Assembly (NCBI GenBank): GCA_902635845.1
Contig: CACPPK010000003.1
Span: 1 to 64,000 of the forward strand
Direction: 5' to 3'
DNA length: 64,000 bases
DNA from: an uncultured Pelagibacteraceae bacterium
GTDB taxonomy: Bacteria > Pseudomonadota > Alphaproteobacteria > Pelagibacterales > Pelagibacteraceae
The first letter of the stretch is position 1; every line of letters starts with the position of its first letter. Below, one piece after another: positions 55,427 to 64,000 of this stretch. The notes under the pieces are model-generated. The model saw only the letters and a program-made list of their open reading frames with translations, had not been told where the DNA came from and did no database searches. Position numbers and translations under genes: made by a program.

Positions 55427-56356
55427 CTAAAGTCTTGCTCCAATTTGCTGTATTACTCTAGATGCCATTTCTGTACCCTTTTCTAAACATTTTTTTATTG
55501 ACCATTTATTTAGGTACCCATGTAAAAATCCGGAAGCAAAAAGGTCTCCTGCGCCTGTTAAGTCAACAATTTCTAGATTTTTCATTATTTTATTTTCAAC
55601 AACATCATTACCGTAAATTGCAACTGCTCCTTTCTCACCCCTAGTCACAACCACTAATTTATTCAGTTTTTTTGAAAAGTTTATAACTTCGTCAAAATTT
55701 TTTGCTTCAATTAGTGATGATATTTCTTGTTCATTAGCGAAAGTTATATCTAGTTTATTTTTTACTAAATTTAAAAAATGAGGTTTGTGTCTATCCACAC
55801 AAAATTGATCAGAAAGCGACATGGCAACTTTATTTGCGTTGTTGATGGCTTTATCAAACGCTTTTTTAGGTTCCCCCTCATCCCATAAGTAACCTTCTAA
55901 AAATATCATCTCACTTTGTTTAACTGCGTTAATATCAACATCGTATTCATTAATTTTTCCAGCAGTTCCAAGAAAAGTACACATTGTTCTTTCAGAGTCT
56001 GGAGTAACTAATATTAAACAAGTACCTGTTGGTAATTCCTCTACTTTTTTTGAGTAAAAATATTTTACGTTTTCCTTTCTCAAACCTTCTTCGTACTTAC
56101 TTCCAAATTGATCATTTGAGATTTTACCTATAAAACCTACTTTGTTACCAAGCTGAGATATGCCAACTATTGAATTAGCTACAGATCCTCCAGAAACAGT
56201 TTTTTCTATTTTAAGATTAGTTAATAAGTTTTTAAATTCATTTTCATCAAAAAATAATTTCATTGTACTCTTTGTGAGATTATTTTTATTAATAAAATTG
56301 TCATCTACTTTACAAATGACATCAACTATTGCATTTCCTATACCTAAAATTTTCAT
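55427..56356 (-). CDS. PfkB-family sugar/nucleoside kinase (adenosine kinase-like)
   Basis: 309 residues with PfkB signatures: VSGGSVANSIVGISQLGNKVGFIGKI (substrate-binding glycine region, about residues 54-80) and VDLTGAGDLFASGFLHGYL (catalytic Asp and anion hole, about 270-288). LGIGNAIVDVICKVDD at the start resembles the adenosine kinase-like proteins of alphaproteobacteria. Probably phosphorylates adenosine or another nucleoside; exact substrate not provable from motifs. It follows nth by 1 base in the dnaJ-dapB-nth leftward run. Confidence 0.87.
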   Translation of the reverse strand: MKILGIGNAIVDVICKVDDNFINKNNLTKSTMKLFFDENEFKNLLTNLKIEKTVSGGSVANSIVGISQLGNKVGFIGKISNDQFGSKYEEGLRKENVKYFYSKKVEELPTGTCLILVTPDSERTMCTFLGTAGKINEYDVDINAVKQSEMIFLEGYLWDEGEPKKAFDKAINNANKVAMSLSDQFCVDRHKPHFLNLVKNKLDITFANEQEISSLIEAKNFDEVINFSKKLNKLVVVTRGEKGAVAIYGNDVVENKIMKNLEIVDLTGAGDLFASGFLHGYLNKWSIKKCLEKGTEMASRVIQQIGARL

Positions 56357-56357
56357 A

Positions 56358-57011
56358 TTAAGCCTTTTTGGTAATAACAGGTTTTTTTCTATTTGGGTAG
56401 CAAGTAGTACATATTTTGCATTTTAAACCATAGCAGTCTCTTGCTTTACAGTACTCTCTACCATAGAAAATAATTTGTAAATGTAGTTTAGACCATATTT
56501 TTTTTGGAAATATTCGTTTTAAATCTTTCTCCGTTTGAATTACATTTATTCCATTTGTTAGACCCCATCTTTGTGCAAGTCTATGAATGTGAGTGTCCAC
56601 TGCAAATGCTGGATAGCCAAAACCTTGAGACATTACAACACTAGCTGTTTTATGACCTACTCCAGGAAGCTTTTCTAGTTCCTCAAAAGTTCTAGGTACT
56701 TTTCCGTTATGTCTTTCTAAAAGCTGCTTTGACATCAAATAAATGCTTTTAGCTTTAACTCTAAAAATACCAATTTTTTTAATTAATTTTTCGATTTTCT
56801 TTCTTCCTAATTTAACAAAGTGTTCCGGCTTATAGAATTTTGGGTATATATTTTTTGTTACATTGTTAACATTCACATCAGTACATTGCGCTGAAAGAAG
56901 TACAGATATCAATAGGGTAAAAGTATTTTTACTTTTAAGAGGTACTGGTGCTTTAGGATATATTTTATTTAGTGTTTTAATAATTATTTTTGCTTTCTGC
57001 TTTTCATTCAT
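56358..57011 (-). CDS. nth: Endonuclease III
   Basis: DNA glycosylase/AP lyase for oxidized pyrimidines. 217 residues with the helix-hairpin-helix LEKLPGVGHKTASVVMS (catalytic Lys about residue 122) and the catalytic Asp in FAVDTHIHRLAQRWGL. The 4Fe-4S region reads YCKARDCYGLKCKICTTCYP, with five cysteines spaced differently from the standard C-x6-C-x2-C-x5-C. Begins on the dapB stop (one-base overlap). Confidence 0.95.
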   Translation of the reverse strand: MNEKQKAKIIIKTLNKIYPKAPVPLKSKNTFTLLISVLLSAQCTDVNVNNVTKNIYPKFYKPEHFVKLGRKKIEKLIKKIGIFRVKAKSIYLMSKQLLERHNGKVPRTFEELEKLPGVGHKTASVVMSQGFGYPAFAVDTHIHRLAQRWGLTNGINVIQTEKDLKRIFPKKIWSKLHLQIIFYGREYCKARDCYGLKCKICTTCYPNRKKPVITKKA

Positions 57012-57787
57012 TATGAAAAGTTAAGCAAATCTCTCATGGAGTACAATCCGGCTTTTTTTTTCATCAACCATTTGGCGGCAGTTAATGCTCCATCAGAATA
57101 AAGGGTTCTATCAAAAGCTTCATGATTTAAACTAATTATTTCTTTTCCACTTGAGAATTTTACCTCATGTTCTCCAATAATTTCACCTTTTCTAATTGAA
57201 TTAAAATTAATCTTTTTTCCATAAGGAAAGGATCTTTTGTTTAAAAATTTTTTTCCAATCATATTATATAAATTTTTATTCTTTCCATCAGCAATTCCCT
57301 TTCCAAGCATTAGAGCTGTGCCAGATGGATAGTCTTTTTTGTGTTTATGATGTATTTCAAAAATTTTGCTTAAGTATTGCTCATTTAATGATTTTGATGC
57401 TATTTCAGTTAAATACATCAATAAATTTACACCTAAGCTCATATTCCCAGCTTTTAAAATTGGTATTTTTTTTGAATATTTTTTAATTTGATTTTCTTGG
57501 TTCCTATTAAAGCCAGTTGTACCAATTACGACCCTTTTTTTTAGTTTTGACACAATTTTTAATATATCCATTGTGCAATCAGGAACAGTAAAATCAATAA
57601 TTACATCAGCTTTTTTAAAGGCTTTTTCTGAGTTTAACTCAGGCATTATTCCAATAAATTTTTTACTAATTTGTCTATTTTCTGTAAGTGTAACTAATTT
57701 AAAATTTTTACTTTTTTTAGATGACTTAATTAGTTGTTGGCCCATTCTTCCCATACATCCAGAAATAGCTAAGTTAATTTTTTTCAT
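57011..57787 (-). CDS. dapB: 4-hydroxy-tetrahydrodipicolinate reductase
   Basis: Reduces the DapA product in diaminopimelate/lysine synthesis. 258 residues: NAD(P)-binding LAISGCMGRMGQQLIKSSK, VIDFTVPDCTMDIL, GTTGFNRNQ, the catalytic EIHHKHKKDYPSGTALMLG (HHxxKxDxPSGTA motif, with lysine and Ser/Gly/Thr) and RKGEIIGEHEVKF. Sits between a sulfotransferase gene and nth; dnaJ-dapB-nth are usually adjacent in alphaproteobacteria. Confidence 0.96.
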   Translation of the reverse strand: MKKINLAISGCMGRMGQQLIKSSKKSKNFKLVTLTENRQISKKFIGIMPELNSEKAFKKADVIIDFTVPDCTMDILKIVSKLKKRVVIGTTGFNRNQENQIKKYSKKIPILKAGNMSLGVNLLMYLTEIASKSLNEQYLSKIFEIHHKHKKDYPSGTALMLGKGIADGKNKNLYNMIGKKFLNKRSFPYGKKINFNSIRKGEIIGEHEVKFSSGKEIISLNHEAFDRTLYSDGALTAAKWLMKKKAGLYSMRDLLNFS

Positions 57788-57791
57788 TTAA

Positions 57792-58643
57792 TTATAAATA
57801 TTCTAACTCTTTCATTTCTTTATTAAATTTTAAATTTATCTCTTCAATAATTTCATTGTTTAAAAGTTTTTTCCAATCATTTTTTGGACCTAGGTTGAAA
57901 AATTTTACTTTATTTTCATTATGACCTCTTGCATTTTCTGAAAAATAACCTTTATTCTCTAAATTTTGCATGTATTTAAAAGAAGTTGTTTCAATAGCTT
58001 TATTTATCTTTTTCTCATCAAATTTATTTTTTGTTAATTTTTCTATGTAATTTACTATTTTATTAAACTCTATTTCTGGATTTTCTTGTAGATCTTCATA
58101 CTTAATTAAAAGATAATTTTTAGTTTTATTTTTCCAAGTTTGATAGTGAATGTTCCACGAGCTTATTAAAGTTGGTATCATATTATCTCTTAATTTATCA
58201 TCTTCATTATTCTCTATGCCAATCCAATGTTTTTCTTTGGAAATAAATTCTAGGGCTTTATTTTGATTATTAAATGAAAAATGATTTTTTATTGATAATA
58301 AAACATTCCTAGGGTCTCTAACCACATGAATTGCTCCTAAGGTATTTTCATCGTCAGTAAACTTATATTTCCCTATTATACAATTTATTTGGTGAGTTTT
58401 TAAAAATTTGATTTTTTTATCAAGATTTAAAAAATTTTGGACTATAGTCCAGTTTCTATAAATTTGTTCTGGATTTTGTAAATCATCAACAAAATCTTTA
58501 AATTGTGATCTTGCAGGAAATTGTCTTATTTTTTTTAAATTAGAAAAGTCATTTTGACCTTCATTTGTATATAATAATGCACTGATAAATGATCTTATCC
58601 AAGTATTTCCACTTTTAGGATAAGAAGCTAGCCAAATAATCAT
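57792..58643 (-). CDS. Sulfotransferase-domain protein (paralogue of 30654-31514)
   Basis: 283 residues from ATG 58643, beginning MIIWLASYPKSGNTWIRSF with the PAPS-binding YPKSGNT loop; AIHVVRDPRNVLLSIKNHF is the 3'-phosphate-binding region and KYEDLQENPEIEFNKIVNYI a further match. A longer frame reaching to 58724 would overlap the end of dnaJ by 71 bases and add residues absent from the paralogue, so I reject it. Cytosolic; acceptor unknown. It interrupts the usual dnaJ-dapB neighbourhood. Confidence 0.86.
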   Translation of the reverse strand: MIIWLASYPKSGNTWIRSFISALLYTNEGQNDFSNLKKIRQFPARSQFKDFVDDLQNPEQIYRNWTIVQNFLNLDKKIKFLKTHQINCIIGKYKFTDDENTLGAIHVVRDPRNVLLSIKNHFSFNNQNKALEFISKEKHWIGIENNEDDKLRDNMIPTLISSWNIHYQTWKNKTKNYLLIKYEDLQENPEIEFNKIVNYIEKLTKNKFDEKKINKAIETTSFKYMQNLENKGYFSENARGHNENKVKFFNLGPKNDWKKLLNNEIIEEINLKFNKEMKELEYL

Positions 58644-58653
58644 TTGATATTTA

Positions 58654-59781
58654 TCAATTCTTCCAGAAATCTTTGGCTTTTTGGAAGAATTTCCTAATAC
58701 TTGGATTTGACTTATCGTTTTCAATTTCTCTAAATTTTTCCAGTAATTCTCTCTGTTTTTTATTTAAGTAAACTGGTACCTCTGTTTTGACTTGTACATA
58801 AAGGTCTCCAAAATCACCTCTTTTCATAAAAGGCATACCTTTGCCTTTTAATCTAAATTGTTTTCCATTCTGAGTTCCATCAGGGATTTTAATTTTTGCT
58901 TTTCCGCCATCAATAGTTGGAATTTCAATAGTTGTGCCTAATGCAGCATCTGCAAAAGAAAGTGGAAATTCAAAAAATAAATTTTCATCTGATCTTTTAA
59001 ACAAGTTATGAGAGTTAACGTTGATAAATAAATAAAGATCACCAGTTGCCCCACCTCTTGTGCCTGCCTCACCTTTTCCTGCAAGTCTTATTCTAGTTCC
59101 ATCATCTACACCTTTTGGAATTGTAACGGATATTCTTTTAGATGCTTGTCTTTTACCCTGACCATTGCAATCATTGCAAGGGTTTGTAATTTCTTCTCCA
59201 TTTCCATTACATTGAGGACATGTTTGTTGGACAGTAAAGAAACCTTGATTGGATCTTATTCTACCATTACCCCCACAATATGAGCATCTGTCTGGAGAAT
59301 AGCCTGGTTTCGATCCATTACCTTTACAAGTTCCACACTGTTCTGATGTTGAAAACTTAATGTCCTGTTTTTTTCCGTGATAAGCTTCTTCTAGAGATAT
59401 AGATAAATCGTACCTTAGGTCAGAACCTCTGTTATTTGATTTTCTACTTCTTGATCGTCCGCCTCCTCCAAAATCTCCAAAGAAATCTTCAAAAATATCT
59501 GAAAAATCTGCTCCACTGAAACCACCAAAACCTCCGCCTGGTCTTCCACCACCGTTTTCGAATGCAGCATGACCAAAATTATCATAGTTTTGTTTTTTTT
59601 CTTTATCGGAGAGAATTCCGTAGGCTTCACTAGCTTCTTTGAATTTTTCCTCTGCTTTCGAGTCCCCTGGATTTTTGTCAGGATGATATTTAACAGCTAG
59701 TTTTCTATATGCAGATTTTAATTCGTCAGGGCTCGCGCTTTTGTTAACGCCAAGGACATCGTAATAGTCTCTTTTAGCCAT
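58654..59781 (-). CDS. dnaJ: Chaperone protein DnaJ
   Basis: Hsp40 co-chaperone stimulating DnaK ATPase. 375 residues from ATG 59781 ([11 protein letters not shown]; a TTG one codon earlier is an unlikely start): J domain with YHPDKNPGD (HPD), a Gly/Phe-rich stretch (about 75-110), four CxxCxGxG zinc motifs ([32 protein letters not shown]; about 145-215) and the C-terminal substrate domain. Follows dnaK by 29 bases and would be transcribed with it. Confidence 0.97.
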   Translation of the reverse strand: MAKRDYYDVLGVNKSASPDELKSAYRKLAVKYHPDKNPGDSKAEEKFKEASEAYGILSDKEKKQNYDNFGHAAFENGGGRPGGGFGGFSGADFSDIFEDFFGDFGGGGRSRSRKSNNRGSDLRYDLSISLEEAYHGKKQDIKFSTSEQCGTCKGNGSKPGYSPDRCSYCGGNGRIRSNQGFFTVQQTCPQCNGNGEEITNPCNDCNGQGKRQASKRISVTIPKGVDDGTRIRLAGKGEAGTRGGATGDLYLFINVNSHNLFKRSDENLFFEFPLSFADAALGTTIEIPTIDGGKAKIKIPDGTQNGKQFRLKGKGMPFMKRGDFGDLYVQVKTEVPVYLNKKQRELLEKFREIENDKSNPSIRKFFQKAKDFWKN

Positions 59782-59810
59782 CAAATTACCCCAGACAATT
59801 AAATGTCAGT

Positions 59811-61736
59811 TTAAGCGCTTTTTTCTTTATTCTCGTCTTTTACTTCTTCGAAATCAGCATCAACAACATTCTCGTCTTTTTTACCCGCATCATCTCCACC
59901 ATCATCTTTTCCAGACTCAGGTTTTGCACTTTGTTGTGATTTGTAGATTGCTTCTCCAAGTTTCATTGAAGCTTGAACTAAAGTTTCAGTCTTTTTCTTT
60001 ATATCTTCAGTGTCCTCACCTTTTAAAGCTTCTTTTACTGCAGATGATGCATCTTCAATTGCTTTTTTCTCTGCATCAGAAATCTTAGAGCCATGCTCTT
60101 TTAAATTCTTTTCAGTAGAGTGAATTAAAGTATCTGCTTGGTTTCTAACATCAACAGATTCTCTTTTCTTTTTATCAGCTTCTTTATTAGCTTCTGCATC
60201 TTTAACCATTTTTTCAATTTCTTCATCACTTAGTCCACCTGAAGCTTGAATTTGTATCTTTTGTTCTTTGCCGGTACCCTTATCTTTAGCTGAAACATTT
60301 ACTATTCCATTTGCATCAATATCAAATGTAACTTCAATTTGAGGCACTCCTCTTGGTGCCGGTGCAATACCCACTAATTCAAAGTTACCTAAAGCTTTAT
60401 TGTCAGCTGCCATTTCTCTTTCACCCTGTAGAACTCTAATAGATACAGCTGGTTGATTATCTTCAGCAGTTGAAAACACCTGGCTTTTCTTAGTTGGAAT
60501 TGTTGTATTTTTATCAATTAGTTTTGTAGAAACTCCTCCAAGTGTTTCGATACCAAGTGATAGTGGAGTTACATCTAATAGAAGCACATCTTTAACATCA
60601 CCTTGTAATACTCCTGCTTGAATAGCAGCACCCATTGCAACAACTTCATCTGGGTTAACACTTTTGTTTGGATCTTTTCCGAAGAAGTTTTTAACTTCTT
60701 CTAATACTTTTGGCATTCTAGTCATACCACCGACCATAACTACTTCATCTATTTCACTAGCAGTGACTCCTGCATCTTTTAAAGCTGTCTTGCATGGAGG
60801 CATGGTTCTAGCAATCAAGTCCTCAACTAAAGCTTCAAGTTTTGCTCTAGTCATTTTTAAATTAATGTGTTTCGGACCTGTTTTATCTGCCGTAATGAAA
60901 GGTAAATTTATATCCGTTTGTTCAGCAGAAGATAATTCTATTTTTGCTTTTTCAGCAGCCTCCTTCAACCTTTGTAATGCAAGTTTATCTGACTTAAGAT
61001 CAATTCCGTTATCTTTCTTAAATTCAGAAATTAAATAATCAACAACAGCATTATCAAAATCCTCACCACCTAGAAAAGTATCACCATTAGTTGATTTAAC
61101 CTCAAAAACTCCATCACCAAGTTCTAAAATAGAAACATCGAATGTTCCTCCACCTAAATCATACACAGCAATTTTTTTATTTTGTTTTTTATCTAGACCA
61201 TATGCAAGAGATGCAGCAGTTGGTTCGTTAATAATCCTTAAAACTTCTAACCCAGCAATTTTTCCTGCATCTTTTGTTGCCTGTCTTTGTGCATCATTGA
61301 AGTATGCCGGTACTGTAATAACAGCTTTAGTTACAGCTTGTCCTAAATATTTTTCTGCTGTTTCTTTCATTTTTTGTAAAATGAACGCAGATATTTGAGA
61401 AGGAGAATATTTTTCACCCTTTGCCTCAATCCAAGCATCTCCTTTTTCAGAATTAATTATTTTAAATGGCGCAGCCTCTACATCTTTTTTAACGGTCGGA
61501 TCGTCAAAATTTCTTCCAATTAATCTTTTAACTGCAAATATTGTATTCTCTGGATTTGTAACAGCTTGCCTTTTTGCAGGTTGTCCAATTAATTTTTCGT
61601 TTTCATCCGTAAATGCCACAACCGATGGAGTAGTTCTTGCTCCTTCAGCATTTTCTAAAACTTTAGCCTGTGTTCCTTCCATAATGGCAACACATGAATT
61701 TGTTGTTCCTAGGTCTATTCCAATAATTTTGCTCAT
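59811..61736 (-). CDS. dnaK: Chaperone protein DnaK (Hsp70)
   Basis: 641-residue Hsp70: [18 protein letters not shown] (phosphate 1), [16 protein letters not shown] (phosphate 2), [13 protein letters not shown] (adenosine), the linker [15 protein letters not shown], the substrate-binding domain and a helical lid. The tail ends in [16 protein letters not shown], an acidic DnaK-type tail. Preceded by its own candidate sigma-32 promoter between grpE and dnaK. Together with grpE and dnaJ forms a complete Hsp70 set. Confidence 0.98.
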   Translation of the reverse strand: MSKIIGIDLGTTNSCVAIMEGTQAKVLENAEGARTTPSVVAFTDENEKLIGQPAKRQAVTNPENTIFAVKRLIGRNFDDPTVKKDVEAAPFKIINSEKGDAWIEAKGEKYSPSQISAFILQKMKETAEKYLGQAVTKAVITVPAYFNDAQRQATKDAGKIAGLEVLRIINEPTAASLAYGLDKKQNKKIAVYDLGGGTFDVSILELGDGVFEVKSTNGDTFLGGEDFDNAVVDYLISEFKKDNGIDLKSDKLALQRLKEAAEKAKIELSSAEQTDINLPFITADKTGPKHINLKMTRAKLEALVEDLIARTMPPCKTALKDAGVTASEIDEVVMVGGMTRMPKVLEEVKNFFGKDPNKSVNPDEVVAMGAAIQAGVLQGDVKDVLLLDVTPLSLGIETLGGVSTKLIDKNTTIPTKKSQVFSTAEDNQPAVSIRVLQGEREMAADNKALGNFELVGIAPAPRGVPQIEVTFDIDANGIVNVSAKDKGTGKEQKIQIQASGGLSDEEIEKMVKDAEANKEADKKKRESVDVRNQADTLIHSTEKNLKEHGSKISDAEKKAIEDASSAVKEALKGEDTEDIKKKTETLVQASMKLGEAIYKSQQSAKPESGKDDGGDDAGKKDENVVDADFEEVKDENKEKSA

Positions 61737-61757
61737 AATATTAATGCCTCTCTCGTC

Positions 61758-61785
61758 ATATAGGGTTTAAATCTGAAACTACAAG
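61758..61785 (-). promoter_or_regulatory. Candidate heat-shock (sigma-32-type) promoter of dnaK
   Basis: On the minus strand CTTGTAG (61785-61779), a 13-base spacer, then CCCTATAT (61765-61758). This is close to the sigma-32 consensus CTTGAAA / CCCCATNT. GAGAGG lies 12 bases before the dnaK ATG as a ribosome-binding site, giving a leader of about 20 bases. It would let dnaK-dnaJ be transcribed apart from grpE. Called by eye. Confidence 0.5.
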
Positions 61786-61797
61786 TTGATCTCATAA

Positions 61798-62451
61798 TTA
61801 TTTATTTCCTAGATTTTCCTTATTTTCTTCAGTTTTTTTCTCTTTAATTGTAACTTTTTTTGACACTCCTACTAATGAGGGTCTAAGCAATCTGTCTTTA
61901 ATAGTAAAGCCTTTTTGAATTTCCTGGATTATTATTCCAGGTTCTTTGGTGTCATCTTCTATTTCCATCATAGCCTGATGAAAGTTTGGATCTAGTTTTT
62001 TGTTAAGGCTATCAATTGGTTTAATGTTGTTTTTTTCAAATATTGAGATTAGATCTTTTTTAATAATGTCTAAATGTTCTAGCGTTTTTTTTAATGCCTC
62101 AGTTTCTTTTAACTTATCATCACTTTCAAGAACATGTTTTGATCGATCCAAGTTGTCAATCAAATTTAATGCCTCTTTAGCAAAACTATAACCACCATAT
62201 TCAAAAGCATCTTCTTTTTCTTTTTCAAATCTTCTTCTTTGATTTTCCATTTCAGCAAAAGTTCTTGCAAGTTTATCTTCAAGTTCAGCAATTTTTTCTT
62301 CTGGAGTTGGTTCTTTGATTTCTTCTTTAGGTTCCTGATCTGTTTCTTTTTTATTTTCCTCAGCTAAATTTTCTTCAGGTTCCTCAGTATCTATTACTGT
62401 ATCCTGGTTTTGATCAGCAGAAGTGCTATTTTGGTTTTCTTCTTTTTCCAT
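61798..62451 (-). CDS. grpE: Nucleotide exchange factor GrpE
   Basis: Releases ADP from DnaK. 217 residues: an acidic, low-complexity N-terminus (about 1-50), a long coiled-coil helix (IAELEDKLARTFAEMENQRRRFEKEKEDAFEYGGYSFAKEALNLIDNLDRS), and the C-terminal beta domain with PNFHQAMMEIEDDTKEPGIIIQEIQKGFTIKDRLLRPSLVGVSK. Divergent from rdgB across 36 bases. Confidence 0.95.
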   Translation of the reverse strand: MEKEENQNSTSADQNQDTVIDTEEPEENLAEENKKETDQEPKEEIKEPTPEEKIAELEDKLARTFAEMENQRRRFEKEKEDAFEYGGYSFAKEALNLIDNLDRSKHVLESDDKLKETEALKKTLEHLDIIKKDLISIFEKNNIKPIDSLNKKLDPNFHQAMMEIEDDTKEPGIIIQEIQKGFTIKDRLLRPSLVGVSKKVTIKEKKTEENKENLGNK

Positions 62452-62459
62452 AGCATCTT

Positions 62460-62487
62460 ATATGGTAAGGATTTTAGTAATTTCTAG
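62460..62487 (-). promoter_or_regulatory. Candidate heat-shock (sigma-32-type) promoter of grpE
   Basis: On the minus strand CTAGAAA (62487-62481), a 13-base spacer, then TACCATAT (62467-62460). The first element has one mismatch to CTTGAAA, and the second resembles the TACCATTTA element before hslV. The predicted start would be within a few bases of the grpE ATG at 62451. Its upstream element ends directly at the rdgB ATG (62488) on the other strand. Confidence 0.4.
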
Positions 62488-63090
62488 ATGTCAAAACAAA
62501 AAATTAATAAATTGCTCATTGGTACTAATAACAAGGGTAAATTACGTGAAATCAAGAATATGTTGCCGAAAAGCATTAAAATTCATTCTACATCTGAATT
62601 TAATCTCAAGAGCCCAGTTGAAAATGGAAAGACATTTAAAGAAAATTCATTAATCAAATCAAAATATTTTTCAAAAAAAACAGGATTATTATGTTTGGCT
62701 GATGACTCGGGTTTAGAGATAGATTTTTTAGGTAAAAGTCCTGGAATTTATTCTGCAAGGTGGGGTGGTAAGCACGGAGATTTTGGCAAAGCTATAAGTA
62801 GAGTTTATAGAGAGCTAAATAAAAAAGATAGAAACTGGAAACTTAAAAAAATAAAAGCAAGATTTATTTGTGCACTTTCAATTACATATATTAATAAAAT
62901 AATTGCCTGTGTTTTGGGAAAAGTTGAGGGTTATATTTCACATGAACCAAAAGGAAAAAATGGATTTGGCTATGATCCGATTTTTATCCCTTTAAAAAAA
63001 AGAAAAACTTTTGGAGAAATGAAGCCATCCCAAAAATATAAGATGGATCATAGGTACCAAGCCTTTAAAAAAATTAAAAAATTTCTATAA
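62488..63090 (+). CDS. rdgB: XTP/dITP pyrophosphatase RdgB (Ham1)
   Basis: House-cleaning NTPase hydrolysing XTP and ITP. 200 residues with LLIGTNNKGKLREIKNMLP (SGNxxK-like), LCLADDSGLEIDFLGKSPGIYSARWGG and GKNGFGYDPIFIP, all Ham1 signatures, and SQKYKMDHRYQAFKKI at the end. Divergent from grpE as in many proteobacteria. Overlaps the convergent periplasmic protein gene by 17 bases. Confidence 0.95.
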   Translation: MSKQKINKLLIGTNNKGKLREIKNMLPKSIKIHSTSEFNLKSPVENGKTFKENSLIKSKYFSKKTGLLCLADDSGLEIDFLGKSPGIYSARWGGKHGDFGKAISRVYRELNKKDRNWKLKKIKARFICALSITYINKIIACVLGKVEGYISHEPKGKNGFGYDPIFIPLKKRKTFGEMKPSQKYKMDHRYQAFKKIKKFL

Positions 63091-64000
63091 GTTTTTGATT
63101 TTCAATTTTATAAAAATTTAGTCTATGATTAATTTTATTATTTTTAATATCAAAGATTCCTATTTTTCCTTTGAAAGAGTTTTTTCTTTTAAAAATTTTA
63201 TTTAAATTCTCTGCATTTGAATTTAGCGATAAATAATAAACCAATCCAACTAGATCATAACTCAACAAAGATAGATGCGTAGGATCTTCATTAAATGCAT
63301 TAAAATACTTTATTTTATAGTTATCAAAATTTTCTTTATTTATTGATGGATAATATAAAGGTTGAATGTCAGTTTCGTTCAATAAACTTTCATCAAACCA
63401 TTGATTTAAAGTTATAAAATATTTATTTTTAGGAAGTACGTCAGTGTACAAAAGAGATGTAGATACACTTTTTAGACTTTCATCAAAATCTGCAATTACA
63501 ATAGCATCAAAATTTAAACCACCCAATGTGTATCTTTTTTCTAATCTTTTTATCTTTTTTTCTTTATTTGGTTCATTTGAATTTTTTATTCTTTTAATCT
63601 CGTTTTCTAAATTTTGTTTTCTAATTCTATAGTTTGTAATCTCTTCTATTTGTTTTGTCAGCTTTGTAGGTTCAGTATTATAGTCATAATCTTTATATAT
63701 TTTTATTTTTGAATTTTTCATACCTTTTTTGACTTCAAACTCATAATCTTGAATTGGTGTTAAAAAAATAGTTCTTTTGATTTGATTAGTTTCTAAAAAT
63801 TTTTTTATTGTCTTAAATTGTGAGGTAGAATTTATTCCAGCAGAAATTACATTTTTAGGAAGATCTAAAGTCTTATTAGTTAATGATAAAAATGTTAAAT
63901 CTTTCATTTCATCTAGATAGGTTAAACTTTCATAGAATACAGGGCCAATAACAATTTTTATTCCCATTTCACTTAATTCAAACGCTGATTTTAAAGATTG
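63074..64000 (-). CDS. LppC/LpoA-like periplasmic ligand-binding protein (5' end outside window)
   Basis: The frame runs from the right edge (reading QSLKSAFELSEMGIKIVIGPVFYESL) to a TAA at 63074-63076, about 308 residues; the N-terminus with any signal sequence is outside. GIKIVIGPVFYESL, VISAGINSTSQ, FDAIVIADFDESL and LSLLSYDLVGLVYYLS resemble type I periplasmic-binding folds of penicillin-binding protein activators (LppC/LpoA family). It may activate peptidoglycan synthases. Family placement is by pattern only; an amino acid-binding receptor is an alternative. Confidence 0.65.
   Translation of the reverse strand, partial: QSLKSAFELSEMGIKIVIGPVFYESLTYLDEMKDLTFLSLTNKTLDLPKNVISAGINSTSQFKTIKKFLETNQIKRTIFLTPIQDYEFEVKKGMKNSKIKIYKDYDYNTEPTKLTKQIEEITNYRIRKQNLENEIKRIKNSNEPNKEKKIKRLEKRYTLGGLNFDAIVIADFDESLKSVSTSLLYTDVLPKNKYFITLNQWFDESLLNETDIQPLYYPSINKENFDNYKIKYFNAFNEDPTHLSLLSYDLVGLVYYLSLNSNAENLNKIFKRKNSFKGKIGIFDIKNNKINHRLNFYKIENQKLIEIF

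Noticed and set aside
58644-58724. Longer N-terminus for the second sulfotransferase
   Set aside because: It would overlap the dnaJ end by 71 bases, and the paralogue at 30654-31514 starts exactly at the MIIWLASYPKSGNT methionine.
60664-61038. Open frame antisense to dnaK
   Set aside because: A known artefact of dnaK codon bias; no independent evidence for a gene.
1-64000. CRISPR arrays, prophage, insertion sequences, toxin-antitoxin or restriction systems
   Set aside because: No regularly spaced repeats, transposase, integrase, methyltransferase-restriction or small toxin pairs were recognised on either strand.

Overview
The window looks like chromosomal DNA of a SAR11 alphaproteobacterium (Candidatus Pelagibacter or a close relative). 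The evidence is a strongly AT-rich composition with A/T-ending codons, near-continuous coding, many one-base or four-base gene overlaps, no gene-free stretch longer than 267 bases, a heterotetrameric sarcosine oxidase operon (soxBDAG), and alphaproteobacterial gene orders (lepB-rnc-recO, hemE next to a PEP-synthase/PPDK regulator, mnmE-mnmG-rsmG-parA-parB-holA-lptE-leuS, grpE-dnaK-dnaJ-dapB-nth). I see no insertion sequences, prophage, CRISPR arrays or rRNA.

Layout, 1-12.2 kb: a leftward run of housekeeping genes: ribD (cut by the window edge), nrdR, glyA, rpiB, a Fe(II)/2OG hydroxylase-like gene, then (after hemB on the other strand) recO, rnc, lepB, acpS, pdxJ, pyrE, a compact relA/spoT, folK, smpB and dapA. 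12.3-19.8 kb: a lytic transglycosylase, tRNA-Ser(GCU) abutting its stop codon, and soxB-soxD-soxA-soxG. 19.8-25.3 kb: a scar where a truncated TPR gene runs into a truncated nuclease gene, then a Lon-N-like protein, a UbiH-type hydroxylase, ftsK, lolA and a GNAT enzyme. 25.3-28.7 kb: hinT and hisE-F-A-H-B. 28.7-36.8 kb: hslVU, a sulfotransferase, Smr, a Tim44-like protein, fxsA, secB, dnaQ, coaE, aroE, maf and the PPDK regulator.

36.8-46.6 kb: an AT-rich gap with DnaA-box-like sequences is the best candidate for the replication origin. Gene orientation switches there, from mostly leftward to rightward: hemE, hemH, hemJ, rho, mnmE, mnmG, rsmG, parA, parB. A perfect parS palindrome lies inside rsmG, about 7 kb from the proposed origin, so origin, centromere and partition proteins are packed together. 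46.6-64 kb: holA, lptE, leuS and a DUF3576 lipoprotein; a highly expressed porin with a strong terminator; a thiE-like/yggS/YkuD/winged-helix cluster; a 2OG oxygenase; a 38-residue ORF resembling the ribosome-rescue factor ArfA; an adenosine-kinase-like gene, nth, dapB, a second sulfotransferase, dnaJ, dnaK and grpE; rdgB; and a partial periplasmic LppC/LpoA-like protein.

The most notable items are the ArfA-like small ORF, three matching sigma-32-like promoters (grpE, dnaK, hslV) with identical 13-base spacers, the TPR/nuclease deletion scar, the origin/parS arrangement, a SpoT that has lost its central helical/RIS region, and a GC-rich patch inside mnmE. All assignments are from reading sequence and motifs; no database search was run.
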